Source: Alphaproteobacteria bacterium UBA4588
GTDB lineage: Bacteria; Pseudomonadota; Alphaproteobacteria; Rhodobacterales; Rhodobacteraceae
Direction of reading: 5' to 3'
Assembly: GCA_905182195.1 (NCBI GenBank)
Contig: CAJJAW010000001.1
Span: 124,001-188,000, forward strand
DNA length: 64,000 bases
Part shown: positions 1-6,868 of the stretch, piece by piece
Position numbering within the stretch: position 1 is the stretch's first letter
How the letters are laid out: each line of letters begins with the position of its first letter
Translations under genes and position numbers: made by a program
Notes under the pieces: generated by a model
Told to the model about the DNA's origin: nothing
The model's database searches: none
The model's input: the letters and a program-made list of their open reading frames with translations, nothing else

Positions 1-44
1 CAAGCTCTAACTTATTACTAAGCTTCTTGTAGCGGTTGATACGG

Positions 45-1106
45 TCAATGTACCACGAGCGGAGCCAAACTGGCTCGTCCCCTTGGGTGGAGTATATAGT
101 TTGCTAAAACCGCACCTCCGGCAATAGATGCCAGTGCCAAGAGCGCGGCGATGCTAAGAGTTGGAACGCCTCCAAGGCCGGCGCCAACAGTACAGCCTCC
201 GGCCAAAACGCCTCCAACGCCCATCAAACCTGCGCCTAAAAAATATCTCTTGGTTTGTTGTGTGTTTTCAAACGACTGCCAGATAAATTCACTCTTGCTG
301 ATAGCTGCAAGAGCCGACCCAAAAACCACGCCCAAAATGAAACCTACACCAAAGCCCGCTGGGATAGAGGAGGAGGCGATGGACCAAAACAACAGATCAG
401 CCGCAGGGGAGGTGAAGGACAAAGATTGCATGGCAATAGGATCAAATACATCTTGTAAGATGAATCCGGTTCCCAGCCAGGCGAAGGGCACCAAAAGGCC
501 CAAAATAAGTGCTAAAATTACTTCTTTCCATTTCACACTAGACCTCAATGCTAGAGCAAATGCCGCTAATGCCATAGCACTGGTCCAAAACTCAGCCCCA
601 CCAGGCAGATCGGCTAAAGAGGTGGTCTGCCCAAGAGGAACAGTTATAGAGCCCAACCACACCCGAACCGGCGCAAGAAAGCCTTTCAATGTGGCATGGG
701 CCAAAATAGCGAAAACGATAATGACAGTCAGGGCCCGCAGATTACCAGTTCCTGCTAAAACGGTGAGGCGTGAAATGCAGCCACGGGTTAACACCATGCC
801 AATCCCAAACAAAAGTCCACCGAGCACGATGGCTAACATTGGCAAATCCTTCTCAAAGAACCGATGACCATTAAAGGAGATGTAGTCATTCATCACCAGA
901 AACTGTGTGCCCAGCAAAGCCGCACTGAGAGCTGTAAACCATATGCCACGGGCGACTGGCTTGCTGCCTTTGTCGCCAACGATCGCGCTGCGAAAACAAA
1001 ACTTGAGGTGCTGGGCAAGTACGCCAAATACTATACCAACGATCAAGGCAAAGACAAAGGAGGCTTGCATTGGAGTTACGGTTTCAAAGCCAAACTGTTC
1101 AAACAT
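45..1106 (-). CDS. YeeE/YedE family sulfur-compound permease (SoxT-like), distal copy
   Basis: A 353-residue, very hydrophobic protein with about nine to ten predicted membrane segments. It has the family's cysteine positions: C37 in LKFCFRS, C110 in LTRGCISRL and C305 in AGGCTVGAG. YeeE/YedE proteins such as TsuA move thiosulfate or related sulfur species through the inner membrane along a path lined by conserved cysteines, and several sox loci encode such permeases as SoxT. It lies furthest downstream in the leftward set soxS-soxR-permease-permease, about 220 bases after the second permease. I infer uptake of a sulfur compound into the cytoplasm, possibly also as the signal for SoxR. The substrate cannot be read from sequence. 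Confidence 0.88.
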   Translation of the reverse strand: MFEQFGFETVTPMQASFVFALIVGIVFGVLAQHLKFCFRSAIVGDKGSKPVARGIWFTALSAALLGTQFLVMNDYISFNGHRFFEKDLPMLAIVLGGLLFGIGMVLTRGCISRLTVLAGTGNLRALTVIIVFAILAHATLKGFLAPVRVWLGSITVPLGQTTSLADLPGGAEFWTSAMALAAFALALRSSVKWKEVILALILGLLVPFAWLGTGFILQDVFDPIAMQSLSFTSPAADLLFWSIASSSIPAGFGVGFILGVVFGSALAAISKSEFIWQSFENTQQTKRYFLGAGLMGVGGVLAGGCTVGAGLGGVPTLSIAALLALASIAGGAVLANYILHPRGRASLAPLVVH

Positions 1107-1160
1107 ATCAATAGCGCCTTTTTTGGCTAGGTTTATCCTGTACTGACAGTGTTTTTTTGA

Positions 1161-1253
1161 TCAGGCAAACCACCACACCCCGATATCATTCTTCTGGTTG
1201 ACGCTGTGCGGGAATATTGTTTTGCTTTGCGCGCGCGCCAGAGAACCCTTTGA
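1161..1253 (+). pseudogene. possible degraded coding remnant, unassigned
   Basis: In the 223-base gap between the two permease genes one plus-strand frame reads GKPPHPDIILLVDAVREYC and continues about ten residues to a stop. An in-frame stop lies directly before it. The stretch looks protein-like and resembles the tail of a LysR-type regulator, but it is only 30 codons long, has no start codon, and the space does not allow a complete gene. A chance reading is possible. Nothing else was recognised in the gap. Confidence 0.2.
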
Positions 1254-1329
1254 GATGTTCCGCGGTCTCTATGAGAACTTTGATCTTAAATCGTAGGGTT
1301 TATGGATAAATGAATTGGCTTGGCCTGAC

Positions 1330-2385
1330 TCAGGCGATTGGGCGGAAGCCTTGTATGAGCTGGCGCAATCCAATGGCTGCGCCAATCATGATCGCGGTGA
1401 GGGTTACTGGTGCGCTATACGCCAATACAGAAAGCGCTGATAAACCTTGGCCAACACTGCAACCAAGGGCCAGAACAGATCCAACCCCCATCAAACTGGC
1501 CCCTAAAATTTGCCGACCCAATTCTCGTGGATCGTCACAGGCTTCCCAGCGAAAATGACCTTTAATTAAACTTCCAGCCAGTGCACCCAGCAATACTCCC
1601 AGTACTGAACCTGTTGCAAAGCTCACTGAATTTCCAGAGGCTGTCATCAAGTAGATTAAGCTCTCGCCGATTGGTGCAGAAAAGGTGTGTGTTACCACTG
1701 GCAAGGCGTCAAAGCCTTTGCTTGCAACCCATTGTGTGCCGACCCAGCCGGATGTGATTGCTAGCCCAACAGTGGCTCCCCAAAACACGGCGGCGCGCTG
1801 GCGCAGTATTTGTGCGCTTCCCAAGGAAGCAGAAAGGATAGCAATCCCAATAAAGATCCCAACCTGATAGACTGATAGGCCCAAATAATGGGATAGGGCG
1901 ACGGCAATACTAGCAGGGAATAAGGTTGGGGTTTCCACTCCAAAAGCCCAAATTCGAAAATAGGCAAGTGGTCCGCTGATGGTAACATATGCAGACATAC
2001 CCAAAACCAAGACAATTAGAAAAGCCCGAATGTCGCCGCCACCTAACCGGGACAGCGCGCCAAAGCCGCAATTTCCAGCTAATGCCATGCCATAGCCAAA
2101 AACTATTCCACCTAAAATACTGGCCAGTGGGTTCCAAGCTATAGAGAGGTAAATTGTGGCCCTTAGGTCAATCAATCCGATTGAAGACAACCAATATGTG
2201 GTGATTATAGACACACCAATTGCGATGCCCCACATTCGGAGCCTAATTGAGCTGCCACCGTAATAGAGATCTTCAAGTGCCCCAAGCGTGCAAAAACGGC
2301 CCAAGCGCGCTGCTAGGCCTAGAGCTATACCGCCTACTAGCCCCACCATAGCAACAATGGAGGTTTCAGACAGCATATCAAACAT
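1330..2385 (-). CDS. YeeE/YedE family sulfur-compound permease (SoxT-like), proximal copy
   Basis: A 351-residue polytopic membrane protein of the same family as the gene at 45-1106 but clearly divergent from it. Family cysteine motifs are visible: C32 in GRFCTLGAL, C106 in LAGNCGFGA and a third in LALGCSVGQG. It begins nine bases after the stop of soxR, so it is almost certainly cotranscribed with that regulator. A pair of SoxT permeases next to soxR suggests one transports a reduced sulfur species and the other either differs in substrate or feeds the regulator. That split of roles is inference. Confidence 0.88.
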   Translation of the reverse strand: MFDMLSETSIVAMVGLVGGIALGLAARLGRFCTLGALEDLYYGGSSIRLRMWGIAIGVSIITTYWLSSIGLIDLRATIYLSIAWNPLASILGGIVFGYGMALAGNCGFGALSRLGGGDIRAFLIVLVLGMSAYVTISGPLAYFRIWAFGVETPTLFPASIAVALSHYLGLSVYQVGIFIGIAILSASLGSAQILRQRAAVFWGATVGLAITSGWVGTQWVASKGFDALPVVTHTFSAPIGESLIYLMTASGNSVSFATGSVLGVLLGALAGSLIKGHFRWEACDDPRELGRQILGASLMGVGSVLALGCSVGQGLSALSVLAYSAPVTLTAIMIGAAIGLRQLIQGFRPIA

Positions 2386-2394
2386 ATTAGATCC

Positions 2395-2730
2395 TTAGGT
2401 TTCGCGACAAAAGAGGTCGTAGACGACCTCCATGATCTGCTTAGAACGGTTGTCGCTGAGGCTATAGTAGATGATTTTGCCTTCTCGCCGTGGTGTGACC
2501 AGCCCTTCAAGCCTCAAACGTGACAATTGCTGTGATACGGCGGCTTGTCGAACCGATAGCAATTCTTCTAAATCGGTGACTGATTTTTCTCCAGAGGCGA
2601 GATAGCAGAGGATCATCAAGCGCCCTTCGTGACTAATAGCCTTCAGAAAAGTGGACGCTTTAATGGCATTAGTGGCCATTTTTTCCATGTCTTCAGCGCA
2701 AATATTCTCATCGAAGATTGGTAGTACCAT
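2395..2730 (-). CDS. soxR: SoxR, ArsR-family sulfur-responsive repressor of the sox locus
   Basis: A 111-residue winged-helix protein. The recognition helix region is around residues 50-75 (VTDLEELLSV then QAAVSQQLSR), followed by the wing (EGKIIYYSL, residues 83-91). Cysteines C42 (MILCYLA) and C108 (DLFCRE) sit where SqrR/BigR-type repressors carry the pair that forms a polysulfide bridge. A further C11 lies near the N-terminus. SoxR proteins of this type repress sox genes until thiosulfate or a derived persulfide is present. The gene lies 73 bases after soxS and just before a permease, in the arm divergent from soxVWXYZA, and matching operator-like palindromes are present at 3183-3219 and 4573-4598. 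Confidence 0.93.
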   Translation of the reverse strand: MVLPIFDENICAEDMEKMATNAIKASTFLKAISHEGRLMILCYLASGEKSVTDLEELLSVRQAAVSQQLSRLRLEGLVTPRREGKIIYYSLSDNRSKQIMEVVYDLFCRET

Positions 2731-2803
2731 TTAGTTAAGCCATGGGTTATTAATATTAAGGTTCTATGACACTAAATCGCATGGATTGTAAATAAAACTC
2801 ACA

Positions 2804-3163
2804 TTACTCGGCCCAAGGTACCTTTGCATCAACTATCATTTGTACGAGCAATTCCCAAAAAAAATCTTCGCCTGGATATCCTTCAACCCGAGCTGATTCA
2901 GTCCCATTTACCACTAAGACGAATGTGGGGGTGAACTGTAGGCTACTGGAAAAGGTGAGGTCGCTGGGTGGTGTTTCGTGGATATCGATGCGTTGTAGTG
3001 GAGCCGTTCGTCCTTCAAGTGTTTTGGAATAGATAGGGCCAATCTGCTCATTCCAGCTCTCACACCACATGCAGCCAGTTTCCTCAACCATGATAAGGCG
3101 CGTTTCGGCCAGCATAGGAGTGGCCAGAATAAACAGAATAAATGCCGTTGCTCTACGCCACAT
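2804..3163 (-). CDS. soxS: SoxS, periplasmic thioredoxin-like protein
   Basis: A 119-residue protein with an N-terminal signal peptide (hydrophobic to about residue 19, then AE) and a CxxC redox motif, C31-M-W-C34, in a short thioredoxin fold ending FFWELLVQM. In Paracoccus, SoxS is a periplasmic thiol-disulfide protein that keeps the SoxY swinging-arm cysteine active by reducing off-pathway adducts. It is transcribed away from soxV over a 70-base gap containing operator-like repeats, and leads the arm containing soxR and the two permeases. Confidence 0.92.
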   Translation of the reverse strand: MWRRATAFILFILATPMLAETRLIMVEETGCMWCESWNEQIGPIYSKTLEGRTAPLQRIDIHETPPSDLTFSSSLQFTPTFVLVVNGTESARVEGYPGEDFFWELLVQMIVDAKVPWAE

Positions 3164-3182
3164 TTGTGATTTGACCTTTCGT

Positions 3183-3219
3183 ATTCAAGAATTGTAATGT
3201 GAATTTATAAAATTACAAT
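3183..3219. promoter_or_regulatory. candidate SoxR operator between soxS and soxV
   Basis: The divergent 70-base gap holds overlapping symmetric elements. ATTC (3183-3186) is followed after eight bases by TAAT, close to the ATTC-N8-GAAT pattern of SqrR/BigR/SoxR-type repressors. ATTGTAAT (3191-3198) is matched by the inverted ATTACAAT (3212-3219). AATGTGAATTTAT (3196-3208) is repeated exactly at 4586-4598 before soxX. SoxR of Pseudaminobacter was reported to bind the soxS-soxV and soxW-soxX gaps, which are the two gaps involved here. Binding itself is inferred. Confidence 0.6.
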
Positions 3220-3233
3220 ATTGGTTTACACAA

Positions 3234-3974
3234 ATGTTTGATATTTCAATTATTTCAGCATTTTTAGCTGGGCTACTGTCCTTTGCATCTCCCTGCATTT
3301 TGCCAATTGTTCCGTTTTACTTGAGCTATCTGGCTGGGGTGGGCATGAACCAAATCAACAGTGATATGGTGATTGATGCGGCCACGCGGCGTAGGGCAAT
3401 AGTGGCAGCAACATTTTTTGCTGCGGGGGTGGTTACGATTTTTATGGGGCTTGGGGCCGCGGCTACGACCTTCGGTCAGGTTGTTAGAGAGTATTTTGAT
3501 ATTCTAAGATGGATTGCTGCGGCGGTAATTATACTGATGGGGCTGCATTTTATTGGTGTAATTAAGGTTGCGGTGCTCTACCGACAGGTAAGCTTCGACA
3601 CTGGAAAATTGTCAAAGCGGAGCCTGCTGGGGTCCTACGTTGTGGGTCTTGCCTTCGCCTTCGGCTGGACGCCCTGCGTAGGTCCGGTACTGGCTGCGAT
3701 CCTATTCACGGCGGCCAGTGCTGAGACCGTGCTGAATGGGGCACTGCTACTTTTTTCCTATGGATTGGGTATGACATTACCCTTCATTATTGCCGCCTTT
3801 TTTATTGCGCCCTTCATGCGTTGGACGGCTAAATTTAGACGATACCTTGGGATGGTTGAAAAAGTAATGGGTGTATTTTTGATATTGTTTGGACTGTTGA
3901 TTGCAACCAATTCCATGAACTATATTGCGCAGTGGATGCTGAAAGTGGTTCCTGAATTTGGTATTTTAGGTTGA
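3234..3974 (+). CDS. soxV: SoxV, CcdA-type membrane electron carrier
   Basis: A 246-residue polytopic membrane protein of the CcdA/DsbD-core family. The two functional cysteines are visible: C21 in SFASPCILPIVPFYL and C148 in GWTPCVGPVL, each in the proline-flanked family motif. SoxV carries reducing equivalents from cytoplasmic thioredoxin across the membrane to periplasmic SoxW and SoxS. It is the first gene of the rightward sox arm. Its stop (TGA at 3972-3974) lies 14 bases before the chosen soxW start, so the two are translationally close. Confidence 0.94.
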   Translation: MFDISIISAFLAGLLSFASPCILPIVPFYLSYLAGVGMNQINSDMVIDAATRRRAIVAATFFAAGVVTIFMGLGAAATTFGQVVREYFDILRWIAAAVIILMGLHFIGVIKVAVLYRQVSFDTGKLSKRSLLGSYVVGLAFAFGWTPCVGPVLAAILFTAASAETVLNGALLLFSYGLGMTLPFIIAAFFIAPFMRWTAKFRRYLGMVEKVMGVFLILFGLLIATNSMNYIAQWMLKVVPEFGILG

Positions 3975-3988
3975 TGGAAGGAAAAGTG

Positions 3989-4546
3989 ATGAAACAATTT
4001 TTGTCGATTATATGTGCAATTTTTCTGAGTGGTAGTTTGGCGTCTGCTGAAGTAGGCGATGATGGCTTGCACAAGGCTCCTTGGATGCGCGACACTTTTA
4101 AGGATTTGTCTGAAGATTTGGCGGACGCCAATGCTGAAGGTAAGCGATTAATGGTGATTATTGAGCAACGCGGCTGCATTTATTGCAAGAAGATGCACGA
4201 AACAGTTTTCCCAGTTACAAAGGTGGCAGATTATATCGACCAGAATTTTTTTGTTGTTCAGATCAACATGTTTGGAGACGTTGAGGTGACTGATTTTGAT
4301 GGCACATCTCTTCCTGAGAAAGAGATGGTGCGCCGTTGGGGCGCGTTATTCACGCCTTTAATTCTATTTTTCCCAGAATCTGTTAGCGATGACAGTGTTG
4401 CAAGTAAAGCGGCCGTGGCCACAATGCCAGGGGCCTTTGGTATGCACACAACATTCAACATGCTTAACTGGGTTGTCGAGCACGGCTATGATGGCGAGGA
4501 GAGCTTTCAAAAGTACCATGCGCGAAAGTTTTCGGAGGATGGCTGA
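3989..4546 (+). CDS. soxW: SoxW, periplasmic thioredoxin
   Basis: A 185-residue protein with a signal peptide ending ASA at about residue 20 and a redox motif C63-I-Y-C66 in EQRGCIYCKKMHE, typical of SoxW/thioredoxin-fold proteins. The start at 3989 was chosen because AAGGAAA precedes it at good distance; an upstream ATG at 3974 overlaps the soxV stop and would spoil the signal peptide. SoxW receives electrons from SoxV. The gene is followed by a 115-base gap with a strong palindrome before soxX. Confidence 0.92.
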   Translation: MKQFLSIICAIFLSGSLASAEVGDDGLHKAPWMRDTFKDLSEDLADANAEGKRLMVIIEQRGCIYCKKMHETVFPVTKVADYIDQNFFVVQINMFGDVEVTDFDGTSLPEKEMVRRWGALFTPLILFFPESVSDDSVASKAAVATMPGAFGMHTTFNMLNWVVEHGYDGEESFQKYHARKFSEDG

Positions 4547-4572
4547 GGATGGTTGTATCTAATATTTAAGAT

Positions 4573-4598
4573 AATAAATTCAGAAATGTGAATTTATT
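4573..4598. promoter_or_regulatory. candidate SoxR operator between soxW and soxX
   Basis: A perfect inverted repeat: AATAAATTC at 4573-4581 and GAATTTATT at 4590-4598, separated by eight bases. Its core is exactly ATTC-N8-GAAT, the pattern described for SqrR/BigR-type persulfide-responsive repressors. It lies 64 bases before soxX, so it could control a second promoter for soxXYZA separate from that of soxVW. Its right half is shared with the soxS-soxV gap. Confidence 0.65.
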
Positions 4599-4661
4599 GT
4601 TGCCTGATTGGTCTTTTGTCGACTACGGTACATTTAAGGCTAAAGTGTTTCAGGAGGACGC

Positions 4662-5111
4662 ATGAAAAAGATTTTTATGATCACCGCGGTATCGGTGCTG
4701 AGTGTGACAACCGCTTTTGCGGATACAGCGCCGAGTGATGTAGTCTTCAGTGATGGCGCTGTTATGGCATCTCTGACTACTGTTTCAGGCGATGCAGCCG
4801 CTGGCCGCGATATATTTAAAAATCGTAAATTGGGCAATTGTCTTGCTTGTCACATGAATGACGACATGCCAAAGCAACAATTTCATGGCGAAGTAGGGCC
4901 ACCGCTTACTGGCGTTGGTGGTCGCTGGGAAGAAGCTGAATTGCGCGGAATTGTTACAAATGCAAAGATGATGTTCGAGGGTACAATCATGCCTGGCTTC
5001 TATATTGACAGTGGCTATGAACGTCCTTTGAAAAAGTTTGATGGCAAATCAATTTTGTCGGCACAGCAACTTGAAGATGTGGTTGCATATCTTCTAACCC
5101 TTAAAGATTAA
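4662..5111 (+). CDS. soxX: SoxX, monoheme cytochrome c subunit of SoxAX
   Basis: A 149-residue secreted cytochrome: signal peptide ending AFA at residue 20, heme c motif C60-L-A-C-H64 and probable axial methionine M110 in GTIMPGFY, which is the family hallmark. SoxAX joins thiosulfate oxidatively to the SoxY cysteine in the periplasm. A clear AGGAGG ribosome site precedes the ATG. It heads the tight run soxX-soxY-soxZ-soxA, where gaps are only about 25-30 bases. Confidence 0.95.
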   Translation: MKKIFMITAVSVLSVTTAFADTAPSDVVFSDGAVMASLTTVSGDAAAGRDIFKNRKLGNCLACHMNDDMPKQQFHGEVGPPLTGVGGRWEEAELRGIVTNAKMMFEGTIMPGFYIDSGYERPLKKFDGKSILSAQQLEDVVAYLLTLKD

Positions 5112-5140
5112 TGATCTAAAGTTGATCAGGGAGATTAAAT

Positions 5141-5563
5141 ATGGATTTTACTAGACGAAATATATTGGTCCTAGGCTCAGGCGTATTTGCGGCTGCTTCC
5201 TTCGCTGGTGTGCCGGCCTTGGCGTCTAAGACTGACGATGCAATTGCAGCATTCACGGGCGGCGTGGGTGTAATTGAAGGTGGAATTGACTTGACTGCGC
5301 CGGAGATTGCAGAAAACGGCAATACGGTCCCCGTGGCGGTTTCTGCCCCAGGCGCGGTATCCATTATGCTGCTGGCGACGGGGAATCCGACCCCGGCCGT
5401 GGCGACGTTCAACTTTGGATCCTTGGCTGGTTCGCGTCGTGGGTCCACACGGATCCGGCTAGCAAAGACACAAGACGTTGTCGCCATTGCTAAAATGGAA
5501 GACGGCACCTTCCGCAGAGCTGGTGCGACTGTAAAAGTAACAATCGGCGGCTGCGGCGGCTAA
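5141..5563 (+). CDS. soxY: SoxY, sulfur-carrier subunit of SoxYZ
   Basis: A 140-residue protein with a twin-arginine-like leader (TRRNILVLG, then a hydrophobic stretch to ALA at about residue 28) and the diagnostic C-terminal GGCGG at residues 136-140. C138 is the swinging-arm cysteine that carries the substrate through the Sox cycle. The signal on SoxY exports the SoxYZ pair, since SoxZ has none. The complete C-terminal motif indicates a functional carrier. Confidence 0.96.
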   Translation: MDFTRRNILVLGSGVFAAASFAGVPALASKTDDAIAAFTGGVGVIEGGIDLTAPEIAENGNTVPVAVSAPGAVSIMLLATGNPTPAVATFNFGSLAGSRRGSTRIRLAKTQDVVAIAKMEDGTFRRAGATVKVTIGGCGG

Positions 5564-5588
5564 CTTAAGCGAATAGGGAGAAGTACTG

Positions 5589-5918
5589 ATGGCGAAAGGT
5601 GTTAAACCTCGCGTGAAGGTTCCAAAGACTGCGGCAGCTGGCGAAACAATTACAATTAAGACCCTGATCAGTCACAAAATGGAATCGGGTCGACGCAAGG
5701 ATAAGGACGGAAACTTTATTCCGCGCTCTATCATTAATCGGTTCGTGGTAGACTTTAATGGTCAAAACGTAATCGACGTTACACTGGAGCCAGCGATTTC
5801 AACAAATCCGTATTTCCAGTTTGATGCTGTTGTTCCAGATGCAGGTGAGTTTAAATTTACTTGGTACGATGATGACGGTTCTGTGTATGAGACCTCAAAA
5901 AAAATAAAAATAGCCTAA
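5589..5918 (+). CDS. soxZ: SoxZ, partner subunit of SoxYZ
   Basis: A 109-residue all-beta protein of usual SoxZ length and without signal peptide. Recognisable family segments are KPRVKVPKTAAAGETITIK at the start, LISHKMESGRR in the middle and FKFTWYDDDGSVYE near the end. It pairs with SoxY and is carried with it to the periplasm. It begins 25 bases after soxY with a GGGAG ribosome site. Confidence 0.95.
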   Translation: MAKGVKPRVKVPKTAAAGETITIKTLISHKMESGRRKDKDGNFIPRSIINRFVVDFNGQNVIDVTLEPAISTNPYFQFDAVVPDAGEFKFTWYDDDGSVYETSKKIKIA

Positions 5919-5944
5919 AGCCTTTGGTCTAGGGAGGACTGGAA

Positions 5945-6781
5945 ATGGAATTAAAAACTTTACTAACGAGCATGGTGATTATTGGATTTTCGGCAGGACT
6001 TGTTTCTGCCCAGGCAGATGCAACACTAGCAGTTGAGGGTGAGGTTATATCTACAAGTGCATCGGCTCCGGCTTTTGCTGAAAATTTGGATACGGTTTAC
6101 TCTGGGTGGCGGTTCAGGAAGCTTGAAACTCGTTCATTGCAGTTGGACGATTTTGATAATCCAGCTTTTGTATTTGTAGATAAAGGTATCGACTTGTTTG
6201 AGAAAGTTGACGGTACTGAGGGTAAGGCATGTGCAAGTTGCCACGAAGACGTGGAAGATTTTGCAGGGCTGCGTCCGAAAATGCCACGGGTCGAAGATGG
6301 TACTTTAGTGACTATGGAAAACCTTGTTAACGAATGCCGGACCGAGCGTATGGGCGCTGAGCCTTGGAAATACTCCGGAGGTCAAATGACTGCTGTAACA
6401 GCGTTGATTGGTTTGCAATCACGTGGTATGTCAGTAAATGTCGCATTTGACGGTGATGCCGCTCCGTTTTTTGAGCGTGGACAAGAGCTCTATTATCAAC
6501 GTGTTGGGCAATTGGATATGTCTTGCTCAAACTGCCACGAAGACAACTACGGTGTTATGATCCGTGCTGACCATCTTAGCCAAGGCCAAATCAACGGTTT
6601 TCCTACATATCGCTTGAAAAATGCTAAATTGAACTCTGCTCATGCGAGGTTCAAGGGCTGTATGAAAAATATTCGCGCCACGCCCTATAAGGAGGGTGGA
6701 GATGAATTTAAAGCATTGGAGCTGTATCTCGCGGCTCGCGGCAACGGCCTATCAGTTGAGACACCTTCGGTGCGCAACTAA
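5945..6781 (+). CDS. soxA: SoxA, diheme cytochrome c subunit of SoxAX
   Basis: A 278-residue protein with signal peptide (to about residue 22) and two heme c motifs: C96-A-S-C-H100 and C194-S-N-C-H198. C131 (NECRTERMG) and C239 (FKGCMKNIRATP) correspond to the axial cysteines of diheme SoxA; the second is the active-site cysteine that becomes a persulfide and binds thiosulfate. This is the diheme form, with both binding sites intact. It closes the soxXYZA block and is followed at once by a terminator-like hairpin. Confidence 0.95.
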   Translation: MELKTLLTSMVIIGFSAGLVSAQADATLAVEGEVISTSASAPAFAENLDTVYSGWRFRKLETRSLQLDDFDNPAFVFVDKGIDLFEKVDGTEGKACASCHEDVEDFAGLRPKMPRVEDGTLVTMENLVNECRTERMGAEPWKYSGGQMTAVTALIGLQSRGMSVNVAFDGDAAPFFERGQELYYQRVGQLDMSCSNCHEDNYGVMIRADHLSQGQINGFPTYRLKNAKLNSAHARFKGCMKNIRATPYKEGGDEFKALELYLAARGNGLSVETPSVRN

Positions 6782-6791
6782 ACTAAGTAAT

Positions 6792-6827
6792 AAAAACCTG
6801 CGTCCAAATTTTGGCGTGGGTTTTTTT
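6792..6827 (+). terminator. intrinsic terminator or attenuator between soxA and soxB
   Basis: AAAACCTGCGTC pairs with GGCGTGGGTTTT (about twelve pairs including G-U), and the descending arm runs into a tract of seven T. It starts about ten bases after the soxA stop and about 45 bases before the soxB start. It probably ends a share of transcripts so that the abundant SoxXA-YZ proteins are made in excess of SoxB and SoxCD. Confidence 0.7.
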
Positions 6828-6868
6828 AGTTTTTTACAAATTCAATATCGTGCATATGAGGAAGATTA

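Noticed and set aside
151-867. A 238-codon plus-strand frame inside the distal YeeE/YedE gene
   Set aside because: It is the antisense shadow of a well-supported membrane protein with family motifs; its own sequence is basic and featureless.
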